From contig MPNW01000335.1 of assembly GCA_011800805.1 (NCBI GenBank), forward strand, positions 1 to 51,015: a stretch of DNA of 51,015 nucleotides. The letters are read 5' to 3'. Below are positions 24,926-36,382 of the stretch, one piece after another. The number at the start of each line of letters is the position of its first letter. Position 1 is the stretch's first letter. The stretch is from Hirudo medicinalis (lineage: Eukaryota > Annelida > Clitellata > Hirudinida > Hirudinidae). A program made the position numbers and the translations under genes. Under the pieces are notes generated by a model. The model worked only from the letters and a program-made list of their open reading frames with translations, was not told where the DNA came from and made no database searches.

Positions 24926-25757
24926 TTTCGGCAGAGTTCAAGTTTCGTGCCCGTGTTTCTACCTTCTCCGACTGAACCGGTCCCGTTCTAGCTAGTGTCA
25001 AAACTAGTGCACAAAGGTCTAGTTTGTTTGTCAATGGTGGTATTTATTCGATAGAGCAGAACAAAGGAATGTTTTTGAATACAATCAAAGTCATTTGCAA
25101 CAACAATAATCCTTTTGTTAGCGCTATTATCAATGTCATAGCGACTAAAAAAACCACGTGCTAAGAATAATATTGAATTTAATTTTAACACGCATTTAAC
25201 TTTTCAGGCCAGCTCGTCAAGTGCAAGGCCGTGGTACTGCGCCGTGGTCTGACGATGAAGTCCGCAGTCCATGAAAGTTTCGCGCAGGATTTGACTGTAA
25301 AAGTTTGAAGAAATAAAGTTCCATTTAAATAAAAGCTTGTTTGTCGATAAAATCGCAAGTCGTCAATCTCAGGAATTTATTTTTGCCGGTGATATGCTTT
25401 GTTTTGATTGTCGCATCCTGAATTTCATAAATAAAACTGTCTAAATTAATTCAGGATTATGTTACAAAATATATTATTACACAATTTCCAATACATGTAA
25501 CCTAAAAAAACAAATGTGTAATATATTATATTTACTTTGAAATCGACACAAATCGAAAGTGAGTGATTCACCACTCAGTCAAAGCTGACATATCATTAAA
25601 TTAATTTGATTGATCAAAGTTTTTCTTTAAATCCGCGATTCAAACAAATTAATTATTGAAATGTTACCAAAAGAAATGTTTACATCCCTAGCATATCAGG
25701 TGATATCAGATAGCTTGTTTATCTTGAGGTCGAGTTTCTTCAAATTTGATTTTTACC
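24926..25757. other. divergent intergenic region between GLDC (-) and the selenoprotein gene (+)
   Basis: 833 bases between two divergent start codons, so it probably holds both promoters. No clear TATA box is visible. An exon-like minus-strand frame ends at 25204 (described separately). Confidence 0.5.
25204..25294 (-). other. exon-like minus-strand open frame, possible terminal exon of an unidentified gene
   Basis: After a good minus-strand acceptor (ttttacag), one frame runs 29 codons to a TGA at 25206-25204. It has a protein-like composition (ILRETFMDCGLHRQTTAQYH). It matches no family I recognise and is not part of GLDC or HINT3. If real, the parent gene would have to span the selenoprotein gene on the opposite strand. 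Confidence 0.3.
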
Positions 25758-26532
25758 ATGGATGAAAGTTCGATTAAAGCGAAGGTTTTTGTAGAATACT
25801 GGTTAGAATGTATACTACTTCTTTATCTCTATGATTTATAAATATCAGGTTTACGTAACATACTTGTATCATATGTTGAAGAAATTAATAACATTTCATT
25901 CATTGATTATTTCAAGCGAAATGTGAGGGCACGATAGCCGTTTCTTTAAGCTACGGAAGGAGATCTTAGAGCGATTAAAGGACGTTGCGATTGAAGGACG
26001 ATGTGGACGGAGAGGTCTGATAGGATATTTCTGTACCTTGATATTACATGATTCTGTCACCATTTTGTGATTTTGAATTTATTTATTAATGTTAGTCAAT
26101 AATTTTAATGTTAATTTTTAATCTTTGAATGATCCATAAATTTGAATTGTTCAAGGTGCTTATGAAATCTCAGTCAACGACCAGCTAATCTTTAGCAAAA
26201 TTGAAGCTCGCAAGTTTCCAAAATCCTCAGCCGTGAGTTTAAATTTCTTTGGAAAACTAAAACTAATTTTATTGTTCAAATTTTTCAAAGAAATTCAATA
26301 AAATTAGTTTAAGTAATCAACAAACTTATTAACTCTCTTTGCAAATTCAGTTTTGATGTTTTTAGTTCTTAAATCAATATTAAACTATTGATTTAACAAA
26401 CGATGTTATGCCTCATAAAATGGCTTTCATAATCTCGTGTCGAAGGTCGTCCGTGAGATCGACAACGTCTGTCAGGGAAAGAAGCCCCAAGTGGTGACAG
26501 ACTATGAAGATATCTCCTGCTCCATTCTCTGA
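25758..26532 (+). CDS. MIEN1: MIEN1/Rdx12-like selenoprotein of the SelW family (in-frame TGA = Sec)
   Basis: Small thioredoxin-like protein of the selenoprotein W/MIEN1 (C17orf37, Rdx12) family, about 101 residues (human MIEN1 115). Exons: 25758-25801, 25917-26014, 26156-26232, 26446-26532, with phases 2, 1 and 0 all consistent. The start is in a strong context (ACCATGG). After VFVEY the redox motif reads C15-E-M-[TGA]18-G, with the TGA at 25924-25926. This is the second position of the CxxC/CxxU motif of the family. The rest aligns in register with MIEN1: a GAYEISVNDQLIFSKIE block matching its GAFEI/INGQLVFSKLE region, and a C-terminal CSIL that fits a CaaX geranylgeranylation box like that of MIEN1. 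No alternative splice I could find avoids the TGA. A SECIS-like hairpin lies 179 bases past the stop. Sec insertion is an inference from these two signals. Confidence 0.88.
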
Positions 26533-26710
26533 ATGAGGCAATGCATCTTCAATCCTGTGAGTTCACTCTTACATTACTCTTCCATTGCGGACATTGAACT
26601 GTTCGCTTAATTAATTATTTGGTCGGTGAATTTATTTATTTATTTATGATGACACCATTCGCTCGTCACCAGGTGGAATCTTCAGGTAACGTCCGAGCCT
26701 TCTCATTGGA

Positions 26711-26772
26711 GGCGCATTGTTGATGACGGTCTGCTTTGAAAAGTGTCAGAGGCAGGCCTGATGCAAAATGCC
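26711..26772 (+). promoter_or_regulatory. SECIS element (selenocysteine insertion sequence), type I-like
   Basis: Every SECIS part is visible. Helix I pairs 26714-26722 with 26764-26771, with one bulged G. The ATGA core is at 26723-26726 and the 3' TGAT at 26759-26762, giving the non-Watson-Crick quartet U.U, G.A, A.G, C.U. Helix II has ten pairs (26728-26737 with 26749-26758, including three G.U). The apical loop 26738-26748 has AAAA at 26739-26742, twelve bases after ATGA. The element lies in the 3' untranslated region of the selenoprotein gene, 179 bases after its stop. If a 3' UTR intron is removed (possible donor 26557, acceptors near 26672 or 26695), the element is kept. Confidence 0.85.
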
Positions 26773-26958
26773 ACTCCGATCAGTTTGAGCTTGGATGCAG
26801 ACCCAGACGACATGGGGTTTCATTTTTGGAGCGACATATTTATGATGTTATTATTGTTGTATTTAACTAAGGTCAGGAATGTGTTACGAATGTATGATCT
26901 AAGTCGGTTACTCAGGATGTTTTACGAGTTACTTTATTAGTTTTAAACTCACTTATAG

Positions 26959-27083
26959 CTATAAATTCCATCCCCAAATCGCTGTTCCTAACTTTCTCAG
27001 CTGATGTGATAATTCCGTAACTGTTCCCAACATTTCGAATGCTGCCTGTCGACACTGCTGGCGAAGAAACGTTTTGAAGTGCT
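26959..27083 (-). other. exon-like minus-strand open frame, unidentified
   Basis: After a minus-strand AG at 27084 a frame of about 41 codons runs to a TAG at 26961-26959. Its composition looks protein-like (FLRQQCRQAAFEMLGTVTEL). Possible donors lie inside it (GT after AAC/AAA). I do not recognise the family. It may belong with the frame at 25294-25204, or be 3' DNA of HINT3. Confidence 0.25.
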
Positions 27084-27396
27084 CTTAATGTTCAATTTCA
27101 TGCTTAAACCTTTGTTTAAGAAATGAACTCACAACTACCACTGAATGAAAAGTGCAATGCCCACCACTTGTTGCTTAGATAACTTTTGTCGACTTTTAAC
27201 CCGTATTATTATTAATTGTTTATCATCAAGTTAACTGATTATTAACTTTCGTGGGGGACTTTATACTGTGTTGAGTGATCATTTGCATTTAATGGATATT
27301 ACTAATAAATGTTATGTTGGAAATGTATCCTTTTAGCTGATCCAAAACAGAGATAGTTTACAACAATCATAAAAGCTTAGCCATCGAAAGATGTCA

Positions 27397-27515
27397 TGTA
27401 GGAGTGGGATCTCGTATCTGGAAGCAGAAGAATGTGTCGTTGACAAGAGAACAAGTCGTTATCAGGTGATGATTTGACGCCAAGTGCATCACTAAAAACG
27501 AACGATAAGAAAGTA
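27397..27515 (-). other. exon-like minus-strand open frame, unidentified
   Basis: Downstream of HINT3 on the minus strand, a TTAG acceptor-like site is followed by about 37 open codons ending in TAA. It could be an alternative last exon or part of the HINT3 3' untranslated region. No family is recognised. Confidence 0.2.
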
Positions 27516-27725
27516 GTTCTAGCCGTGGAAACAAACATGGATTAAAAAACAAAGATAATAAATAACTATCTCATTATTAAGTAGCCATTACTCATTACCA
27601 AGTTACTTATTACTGATTAACGAATTTACTAAGCGATCACTACTGGTCATCCACTGACGACATGGAACCAAGCATCATAAACGTTATGTCGGAGACCGTC
27701 TGGATCCATTTCAAGAAACTGAGTT

Positions 27726-28984
27726 TTATTTTGGTTCAATGTTTCCACTAGGAGGACCTTCCATCCTGTTGAGTCGATCAAGGACCCACTCCACCTACAA
27801 AAGAAAGAGATTGCAATTGCAAATCGATGACTAATGTAACAATGACTAATGAACAGCGATACATCAGGAGTGTGATAGATAAGCGAGAGGTTATCATTAG
27901 CTGATATGGTACGATGATATCTAAGCACATTCCAATAAAATCCATTCGAAAGAGGAATTGGAATAGTTCCATTTATGTAGCACCGTAAGAACAGCCCAGA
28001 GATGTTTTCCCAATTACATACCTCCTATTCTAAATGGTACTCCTGGAGATCATTTAACAACACCTAACTTGCCGGTAGTTGCCAACTCTGCGTTGGTTTT
28101 GTCTCGTTTCATTTCTTGTATTTCCTCAAGCAGGGACCAAATAAACATTTCACTAGATTTTCAACTATTGAAACCCAAACTGACCGGCGCAAACCAGGGG
28201 CTCCCGGAAGCATAAACTCCTTTGGAGATGAAGCCTAGTTCATCAATTGGGGTAATGGCATGGAGGTGGAGGTGGTGGACTGTGCAAAATGGTGGCCAGT
28301 GAAACCCCAATCTAATATTTGGAATTTGAAAAACAATTTGTAGGTAATCTTGGTGGTGTGATTTGAAGGTAACTCATTCGATGGGCATTAGAATATTTTT
28401 TCAAATGTTTTGCAATTTTTATTCAAATTTAACTTATAACTTTATGCTTTACATATAATAAAAAAAAAAAGCTAAAATTAAGTACTTCGATTGTAAAAGT
28501 CAGTTAATTGAAAGTGGACTTACTTCAGTTTTGTGAGGTCTGCACCTTTCTCCTCTAAAACTTTTTTTGCAACTGAAACCAGATCCTCCACTGGCAATTA
28601 AATAATCGAGTGATAAATGTCTTATCATAAATCAGATGGTCTAGAAATCAACGCAATGTGATTTTTTGGATGCGTACCCAAAGATACATCGTCCTTCTTA
28701 AGAACTTTGGCGTTTAGTATGTGCTTTTTTGGACAAACGAGCAGATGGTATTTAGCAGCTGGACGTAAGTCGTTGAAGACGGCATATTGTTCGTCCTTTC
28801 CAAGAAAATGTGAGAAGAAATGTTACTTTTCAAATCGATAAGAAATTGTGTTCAACAAAGAAAAATAAAACAAAAACCACTTCAGAATTTCGAATATCTC
28901 AACCTGGTAAAGGAGCCTCGTTTGTTCATCTTCTCCTCTGGTTATACGACAAAATATACAACCATCAATTTTATCATCTGACAT
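27726..28984 (-). CDS. HINT3: histidine triad nucleotide-binding protein 3 (HINT3-like)
   Basis: HIT-superfamily hydrolase. HINT3 proteins cleave adenosine phosphoramidates and acyl-adenylates. Exons (minus): 28984-28904, 28795-28678, 28590-28524, 28311-28185, 27794-27726, with phases 0, 1, 2 and 0, giving 153 residues. The N-terminal CIFCRI block is the zinc/cysteine motif of the HIT fold. FNDLRPAAKYHLLVCPKKHI follows. The catalytic triad is in HLHLHAI (about residues 102-106), preceded by GFHWPPFC, which is diagnostic for HINT3 rather than HINT1/2. The last exon ends WFAP-VEWVLDRL, aligning with the HINT3 C-terminus. The gene is divergent from PATJ (280 bases between starts) and convergent with the selenoprotein gene. 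The protein is shorter than human HINT3 (182) because the N-terminus lacks the extension. Confidence 0.93.
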
Positions 28985-29264
28985 TCCGCACGTACGGCCG
29001 ACCTAAAATAAATACCGGCGTTTTATATATAGTAAAAGACGTGTTTAGAAATGTATCAATTTTCAAGAACGGCCTAAATACAATATAAAATAATTTATTT
29101 TCGTTTATAAATTTACAACTCAAATGAAATGAAATGAAATGTAATCAATCGTCTACTTTTAAAGGTGCAAACATACCTTAGAAAGCAATGAGTTACCTGC
29201 GCAAGAAACTGGTTTTCTCGGCTCTCGTCAGGGCATAGCTAAGTGTATATACCGGATTTCAAGC
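28985..29264. promoter_or_regulatory. putative bidirectional promoter region of HINT3 (-) and PATJ (+)
   Basis: Only 280 bases separate the two divergent start codons, so the promoters must overlap unless untranslated exons lie further out. No TATA box at a convincing distance is seen. Inferred from gene layout only. Confidence 0.45.
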
Positions 29265-32200
29265 ATGGATTTCGAACAAGATGGTAATATGATTTTCAAT
29301 TTAAGAAGTCACATCTTAATTTCGAGCTATCATTAATATAAATTTCCTCAGAAAAGCAGGCATATTCCTAGATCTCTAGAAATGGTCATTGTTTTCTTTT
29401 TTTCCTTCCCTCTTACTTAGCCGAAAAGGTCCGCGATATAGCCAAGAAAATAAGTGAGCTTTTGAACGAAAAAACACACCAGAATCTAAAGGCAAACTTT
29501 TCGAAGCTCCGCTACCTCATAGAATCTCCCTTCTTCGCACGTTTGTGTCGTGTCAGCCGGTCGCTTGAACAGCTCGAAGTACTGTCCAAAACGTATGATC
29601 TCGATTCCAATGATTTCGACATCGACTATCAAACTGGAGAGTTGGAGCTCTTCAGAGACATCGTCGTCAGTAACGACATCAACAAGAACGAAAAGGTGAC
29701 TGTAGTTGTATAGTTGATTAGTTTGAGTTTAAGATGACATTTTGATGATAATTTATTTATAAATCAATCTGTTTATTTGATGGTTAATTGTGCTCTTCAT
29801 ACCTCTGCTATTATCATCATAATTGTTATCATCGATTCAATGTTTCTATGACTTTATTATCACATCCATTGTTAGGCTGCCATTCATTATCAGTTCCAGC
29901 TAATATGCCTATGTCTATTCATCATCATCTTAATCATTACCACATTTATCTCCCCATCATCATCATCATCATCATCACCATTAGGAAACAAGCCAGAACA
30001 GACAATCACTCAACATGGAGAAAGCCACATCCTTCCAGCCAACTGATCCCCAGATCCTCAACAATGGCATGAAGAAAGTGGAAGAGGATTTCCAAGGTGG
30101 GGAGGTGGAGAAAGTCACACTCCGGAGGGGTAACAACCCGAGCCTCGGGCTGAGTCTGACCAAGAAGAATGGGGGAAATGTGAATCTCAATGGAATTTTT
30201 GTGGAGGCTGTTCAGGAGGGCAGCATTGCAGAGAGGTGGTTTTGCAGGGAACTTTCAGTCCATCGCCACCCATCACTTTTGTCATTGTCATAAAAAAGTT
30301 TTGTTGAGAGCAGAGAGAGACTTAATGAGGATAAAAATCATCATAATCACTATTACAATCATAATCACTGTCATCATCATAATCACTATCACAATCACAA
30401 TCACCACCACCAGGGACGGTCGACTGAGGCCCGGAGTTCAAGTACTTGCCATCAACGAACATCCCCTGGAGCCATCCATGTCCAGTGAGGAACTCACCGA
30501 ACTTCTCCAGAAGAACAACGACGCCGTCGAGCTGATCTTGAAGCGCTCTTCCCCTCTCTCTGGGGAAGAGGGAACGGTGACCGAGGTAGCTGTTCCTGAT
30601 TGACGTTTGATTAGGTTAATTAAATAATTAGTTACAGTGTTAATTATAATATCTATTAATTGTTTATTAATCTATTAATTTGTTAATTAATCTATTAATT
30701 GTAATAATGTTGTTATAGTTGATTATCAATTGGTGTTATTATGACAGCACATATTGTTATCGTTACCAACAATCACTTGCTTACATAATTAATTCAAAGA
30801 AAAAATTAAAATGAATTGATATTAAATTGATATTGAAATTCAATTTAAATTTTTTCTTTTTTACATTAATGCAATTTTGATGGAGACATAAGCAATTAAG
30901 CTTTAATTACATCGACGACAGCAAAAAGTTGAGAAACCAGAAGAGATGGTGGAGATCATTCCAATCCACCTGGTGAATGATGGGTCGGGCCTTGGATTTG
31001 GGATCGTGAGGAGGCCCCAGTCGGGGGTAATGGTGAAGACGGTGCTCCCTGGCAGTGTGGCTGAGAGGGTTAGTGGTCATTGCCATTGGCTTTATTATTA
31101 TTATTAATGTTAACAATCATCACCATAATTCCGTTATTATTCTTATTTCTTTTAAAAGTAATAATATATAATTTGTCGTCGTCGTCGTCATCATCATCAT
31201 CATCATCATCATCGTCATCATTGCAACAGGATGGAAGACTTCGGACAGGTGATCACATCCTTCAGATTGAAAACCAGATCGTCAAAGACATGACGACCAA
31301 TCAAGTCGCGACGATCCTCAAGCACCTGGGTGTCAACGTCAACATGACAGTGGGGCGTGCCCAAAAAGGGCCACTTGAATCTCAGGGTTCAAAGGTCGTG
31401 GTGCCTGCCCAACACCTCGAGGACATTCTGACCTCATTGAACTCTGGGGGAACAGCAGCTGCTAACAGGAGGTCGAATGTTTATTCGAAAGTGAGGAATT
31501 TTTAAATATTTTTAAATATATTTTTTAATCGTTCAAAACACTACAGCAACTGAGCACGATTTTTAAGTTGTTTAAGCATTACATCATTTACGTCGTAAAC
31601 ACTCATTTAAGTAATTTACACCTTTTGAGTAAACTTTTGCATTAATTTGTTTCTTATGTTATTTGATTTGATTGTTATTCTGCAGACAAGTAATGGACCA
31701 AGAGGAGGAGTGCACGAGGTGGAAATCATCAAGGACTCCGGGGGACTGGGCATGACCATCAATGGCTATCATGCATCTGGTGATTCAGCTAATGACTTAA
31801 TTGAAATTTGTATTGCAATTAATCAATTAACAATTGACAGATTAATTTGAATTGATTGATTAATTGAATTGATATAATATACAATTGATTGAGCAATAGT
31901 GATAGTTTAAATTAATCGACCGGTTAATTAATTTTAATTACAATCAATTGATTAATAATGATTGCAATATTTTTTTTTACATCTAACACATTGCATCAGA
32001 ATCACACCATCATCAATCCAAATATTACAAATACTACAAAACAACAGCAGCACAATTTATTGTTCATTTTATGAAATATTCCATTTCCGTTCTATTCAAA
32101 GGGATGTTCAATCATAATAAATTAACAATTTGATCGACAAATCATCTCAGATGGTTCAACTTACATACTGGTGAGTGAACTCGCCAAGAACGGAGCTGCT

Positions 32201-35200
32201 GAAAGAGATGGAAGGACACAAGTTGGGGATGAAATTCTCGAAGTAATTTTGACAACTAATTTATTGCACTAGAGTTTTTTTAATTTTTTAAGAACATTCA
32301 TGTAGAGCAATTTCACAAAATCAGAAAATAACAGTGAATAGTAATGAACCAAATTATAGTTTTACCTATTATTACGTCATAACAAATCTTACCAAAACAA
32401 TTCATCAACGAATTCATAAAATGAATTCATTATTATTTGACTATAATTAACTGACAAGTTAACCGGCTTTTAAATCCAGGTGAATGGCATATCGTTCAGG
32501 AATGCCACAAATGCAGAGGCGACTTCAGTGCTCAGAAACACAGGCACTCATGTCCAGATGAAGATCTTGAGGAGGGACTCGGATGACCCTGTGACCCTAA
32601 GAGAGGTCAAGATCCAGCCCCAAGCCAATGGCCTACAAGATCATGTAACAAAGGAAGCAATCCACAAGCAAGAAAGCAGTAGCAGTGAGAATAGTTCAGG
32701 TCTGGTTTTTGAGCAATAAAGATTCTTGTTAGTTAATTTGAAGTAGTCATGTTATTGTTGTATGAGTTGCTGGTATTTAATATGCAAATGCTAATGCTTA
32801 ATATTCATTTTGTTATTATTATTATTATTGTTAATATTATTATCATCATTAATATTAGAATTAATTGTTCTTGCTGATGATTTTCAGAAATCAATGAAAA
32901 GATTTTGGAGTTGCAAGATTTCTGGAAAAACATCCTTGGTCAGGAGTGTGAGATTGTGGTCGGTTAATGCTTTGGAGTTCCCAGATGATCATATCACCAT
33001 CGATTCTTACATATTATCATTGATAACCAATTTCATAATCACTTATCTAATGAAATAATTTCAGCCTAAAATAGAATAAGCCAAGAATTATGCAATATAA
33101 CACAATCGATTCAAATAAACATTTTGGTCGATAAAAGAATATATTTAAATGTAATATTATAAATGCATAATTTAAATTCAAGCAACAAATTATTTTTCAA
33201 GGATGCCAAATTTCTCAAATCTATCAGAAATTAAAGTCAATTTATTTCAAAAGACCTACTCAACCTACAAATTATTCCATTTCAAAAAGGTTGCAAAGGT
33301 CATCAAGAAGGAAAAGAGCAGCAGCCTTGGAATTACCTTGAACAGCAAGACCAAGGGAAGGACCTCACCCTTCGACGATGACGACAACGATGATGACAAC
33401 GATGACGACAACGACGATGTCGATGATGACGAAGATGAGGCCAGTGATAGAAAGGTCAAGGAATATTTCCACTACCTTCATGAGATCAAATTCGACGGTC
33501 CTGTCGGACTGGAGGGTTCATTGAGGCCAGGGGATCGTCTACTTCAGGTAGTTTTGATTGCAGTTATTAATTTTAATAAATTATGTTAATTAAAAATGAC
33601 TAATTTATTATATTAATTATGTTAATTAAGACTATGTAACTTATTATAATAACCTAATTTAGATTCTTTAATAGAGACATATTCATATGAGAGCAAAATC
33701 CACAGCAAGATAACATGTGACTTGAAATCTCGCTCGAAATTGCCAAACTCAAAGTCCTGCAGCTTGTAGGACTCTGTTTACGTTAATAGCTTTAAAATTA
33801 AGATTACATTGAATCAATTTTAATCTTGATATAACATAGTCATTTTTGCTAATAATCATAGTGCTAATAATAATGATGATGATAATGATGATGATAATGA
33901 TGATGATAATGATGACGACGACGATGACATTGAAGATGATAATAATGATATTATCTTTGGTCGTTCAGGTTGATTCTCATGCCCTCATAAACCTGCCTCA
34001 CGACAGAGTGGCCTCCATCATCAGGGGGCTAGACACCCATATCTGCATGGTTTGTGCCAGGGTGCCCCAAACTCCTAGTGAGTTGAAAAATGATAAAGCA
34101 CAAGAAATACATTATTGTGGATAAAAATTTGAAATGGTTTTAAGTTTTAACTCAAATATTCTGTCAACAGAATAGATAATAGTTGTCATTATTATCTTCC
34201 TTGATTGTGCTTGACCTTTTTGAGTCTATAAGCTCAAATAAAATCAGAATTATTAGAAAGGTTAAAAATGTTATTTTCATTAACTTTCAAATGCCTTATT
34301 TAATTATATTACTGTTAATTATATTAAACGTTGATGTTAATCAACATGAATGCCATCAAAGTTTTAATAAGTTATAATTCAATTAATTACAAATTGTACC
34401 TAACTCAACACAACTGCCACAACAGGATCAAAGCAGATAACGGCCCCCAGTATTAATGTCATGGGAGTCCAAAACGTCGAAGCCAAATCTTCAACAAGTT
34501 TTCCAGCTCTCGTCCACAAGCCTCAAATTCACTATCTTGAACCCTCCCTCCAGCAAGTGGCTTACCAAAGCAGTAAGGACACACAAATCACCCAGCCAAA
34601 CTTGAGGTCGAAGACAGACTTTGATCATCGCATTAGTTTTGAAGGCATGCCCAAGGACCTTCCGATTTCGAGGGAGAACTCTTCTACTCTAATAAGTGAC
34701 AACTACAGACTGCAGGTAGATGGTTCAATTCCTGGGGTGTTCGGACGAGTTGCACCCTCCGGACGAATCGAAAGGGATGCAAGCCGCGGAACTGTGCCGA
34801 TCGACGGTGCTCGAATTCCAGAGACGAATTTCAATTTCGAACCCTCTGGGGAAAGCTCTCTTGATGACTCAATGACTTCTCAGGCTTTGAGGGAGTTCTA
34901 CAATTTAGGCTGGCACACTGAACCAACTTTCATTGATCTGATCAAGAGTGATCGAGGTCTTGGATTCGGCGTGGTTGCTTATGAGGTGAGAAGTCCACTT
35001 TGTGCGCAAACACTGCAGTATTTTTTATATTCCTTTTTTGCTTGAATTAAAATTTTGGTCATGCCTTCATTGATTCCTAATAGCTAATAATAACTAATTA
35101 ATTATAACTAGTTAATTCATGGAGCACCCTGTGAATAAAATCAGATGCACTCCACTTCTGTTTTCAATAATTTTATTATGGGGCATCTTTTGTCTTAAAT

Positions 35201-36348
35201 GATATTTCTGTGAATAATTGAGCAAATCATCTCATAAAAATTCAATCATTCACAGTCTGATTTTCTCCATAAAATCTTTCCAACACCTCGACAGAATCCC
35301 AACCAACCCTCTGAGAATTCACTCCTGATCAAGAGCCTCATGCCCGGAGGTCCGGCAGACTCGGACGGGAGGTTGGAGCCCGGGGATAAAATAATCTCCG
35401 TCAACAACTTCAAGATATGCAATTCGGACATGCAGTATGCCATCGATGTCATCAAAAGTGCGCCCAGGGGTGTGATAAGAATTGGGGTCCTGAAGCCAAT
35501 AAAAGCACCAGCTGTAGGAACTTCTTGATACTTTTGAATATAAACTTGCTTACTTTTGGTAATCCTACAAGATGAATCTGTTTTTTGAACTAAGTATTAA
35601 ACATTAAACGTTAAACATTGAACATTCCCAAATTTCAGGAGATCCAAAAGCCAATCAAATCCTCACCTGAAAAGACTTCCTTCGACTCTGAAGCTCCCCC
35701 ACTCAGTCCACCCTTGAATTTTTCCAGCAAATATATGATAAATCCAGAGAGAAACTTCCAAAATGCTCGAGACGAGTTCAAGCCTGCACCTCGAACATGG
35801 TCCCAAGCCAATGGTTCTGCAACAAGGTCAACAGCAGTGGGATTCATGGATGACAGCAACAACAATGACCCTGACCATTCTTTTCACTTGGCCAATCTGA
35901 GGCTCTCCCTGGTGGGCTCTGTCGAAAGTTTCGAGACCGTGGAAAAGAAGGAAAGTGGTGCAAAAGTGTCTAACCCGAGAAAGACCTTTGAGACGCCACA
36001 GAACTTTGAAGAAATTTTCCAACAGCATATTCCAGACCCTCTGGTCAAAAAGGCTTCCCTTCCATTATCTGAAGCACGTCTTGTGGATGTCCACAGGGAG
36101 ACTAACCAGGGCCTGGGGATTAGCATTGTCGGTGAGTTGTAAAACTGATGGTGACAATAATGATGATGATGGCTGTGATGGTAGGTTAAGATGAAGAGAA
36201 TTACTTCATAATTAAAAATTATGAAATTTAAGAATCATTTAAACAAAAAATTATTGTAAGTGCAGCTGCAAACTGTAACAATGGCAACAGTTAATCCATT
36301 CATGCATTGATCAATCATAACAGTAAAAATAATAAAAAAATGAAATAT

Positions 36349-36382
<34 letters not shown>

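Noticed and set aside
25924..25926. TGA as a nonsense mutation making the MIEN1-like gene a pseudogene
   Set aside because: All splice phases close, the flanking protein is conserved, the TGA falls exactly on the known Sec/Cys position, and a SECIS-like hairpin lies downstream.
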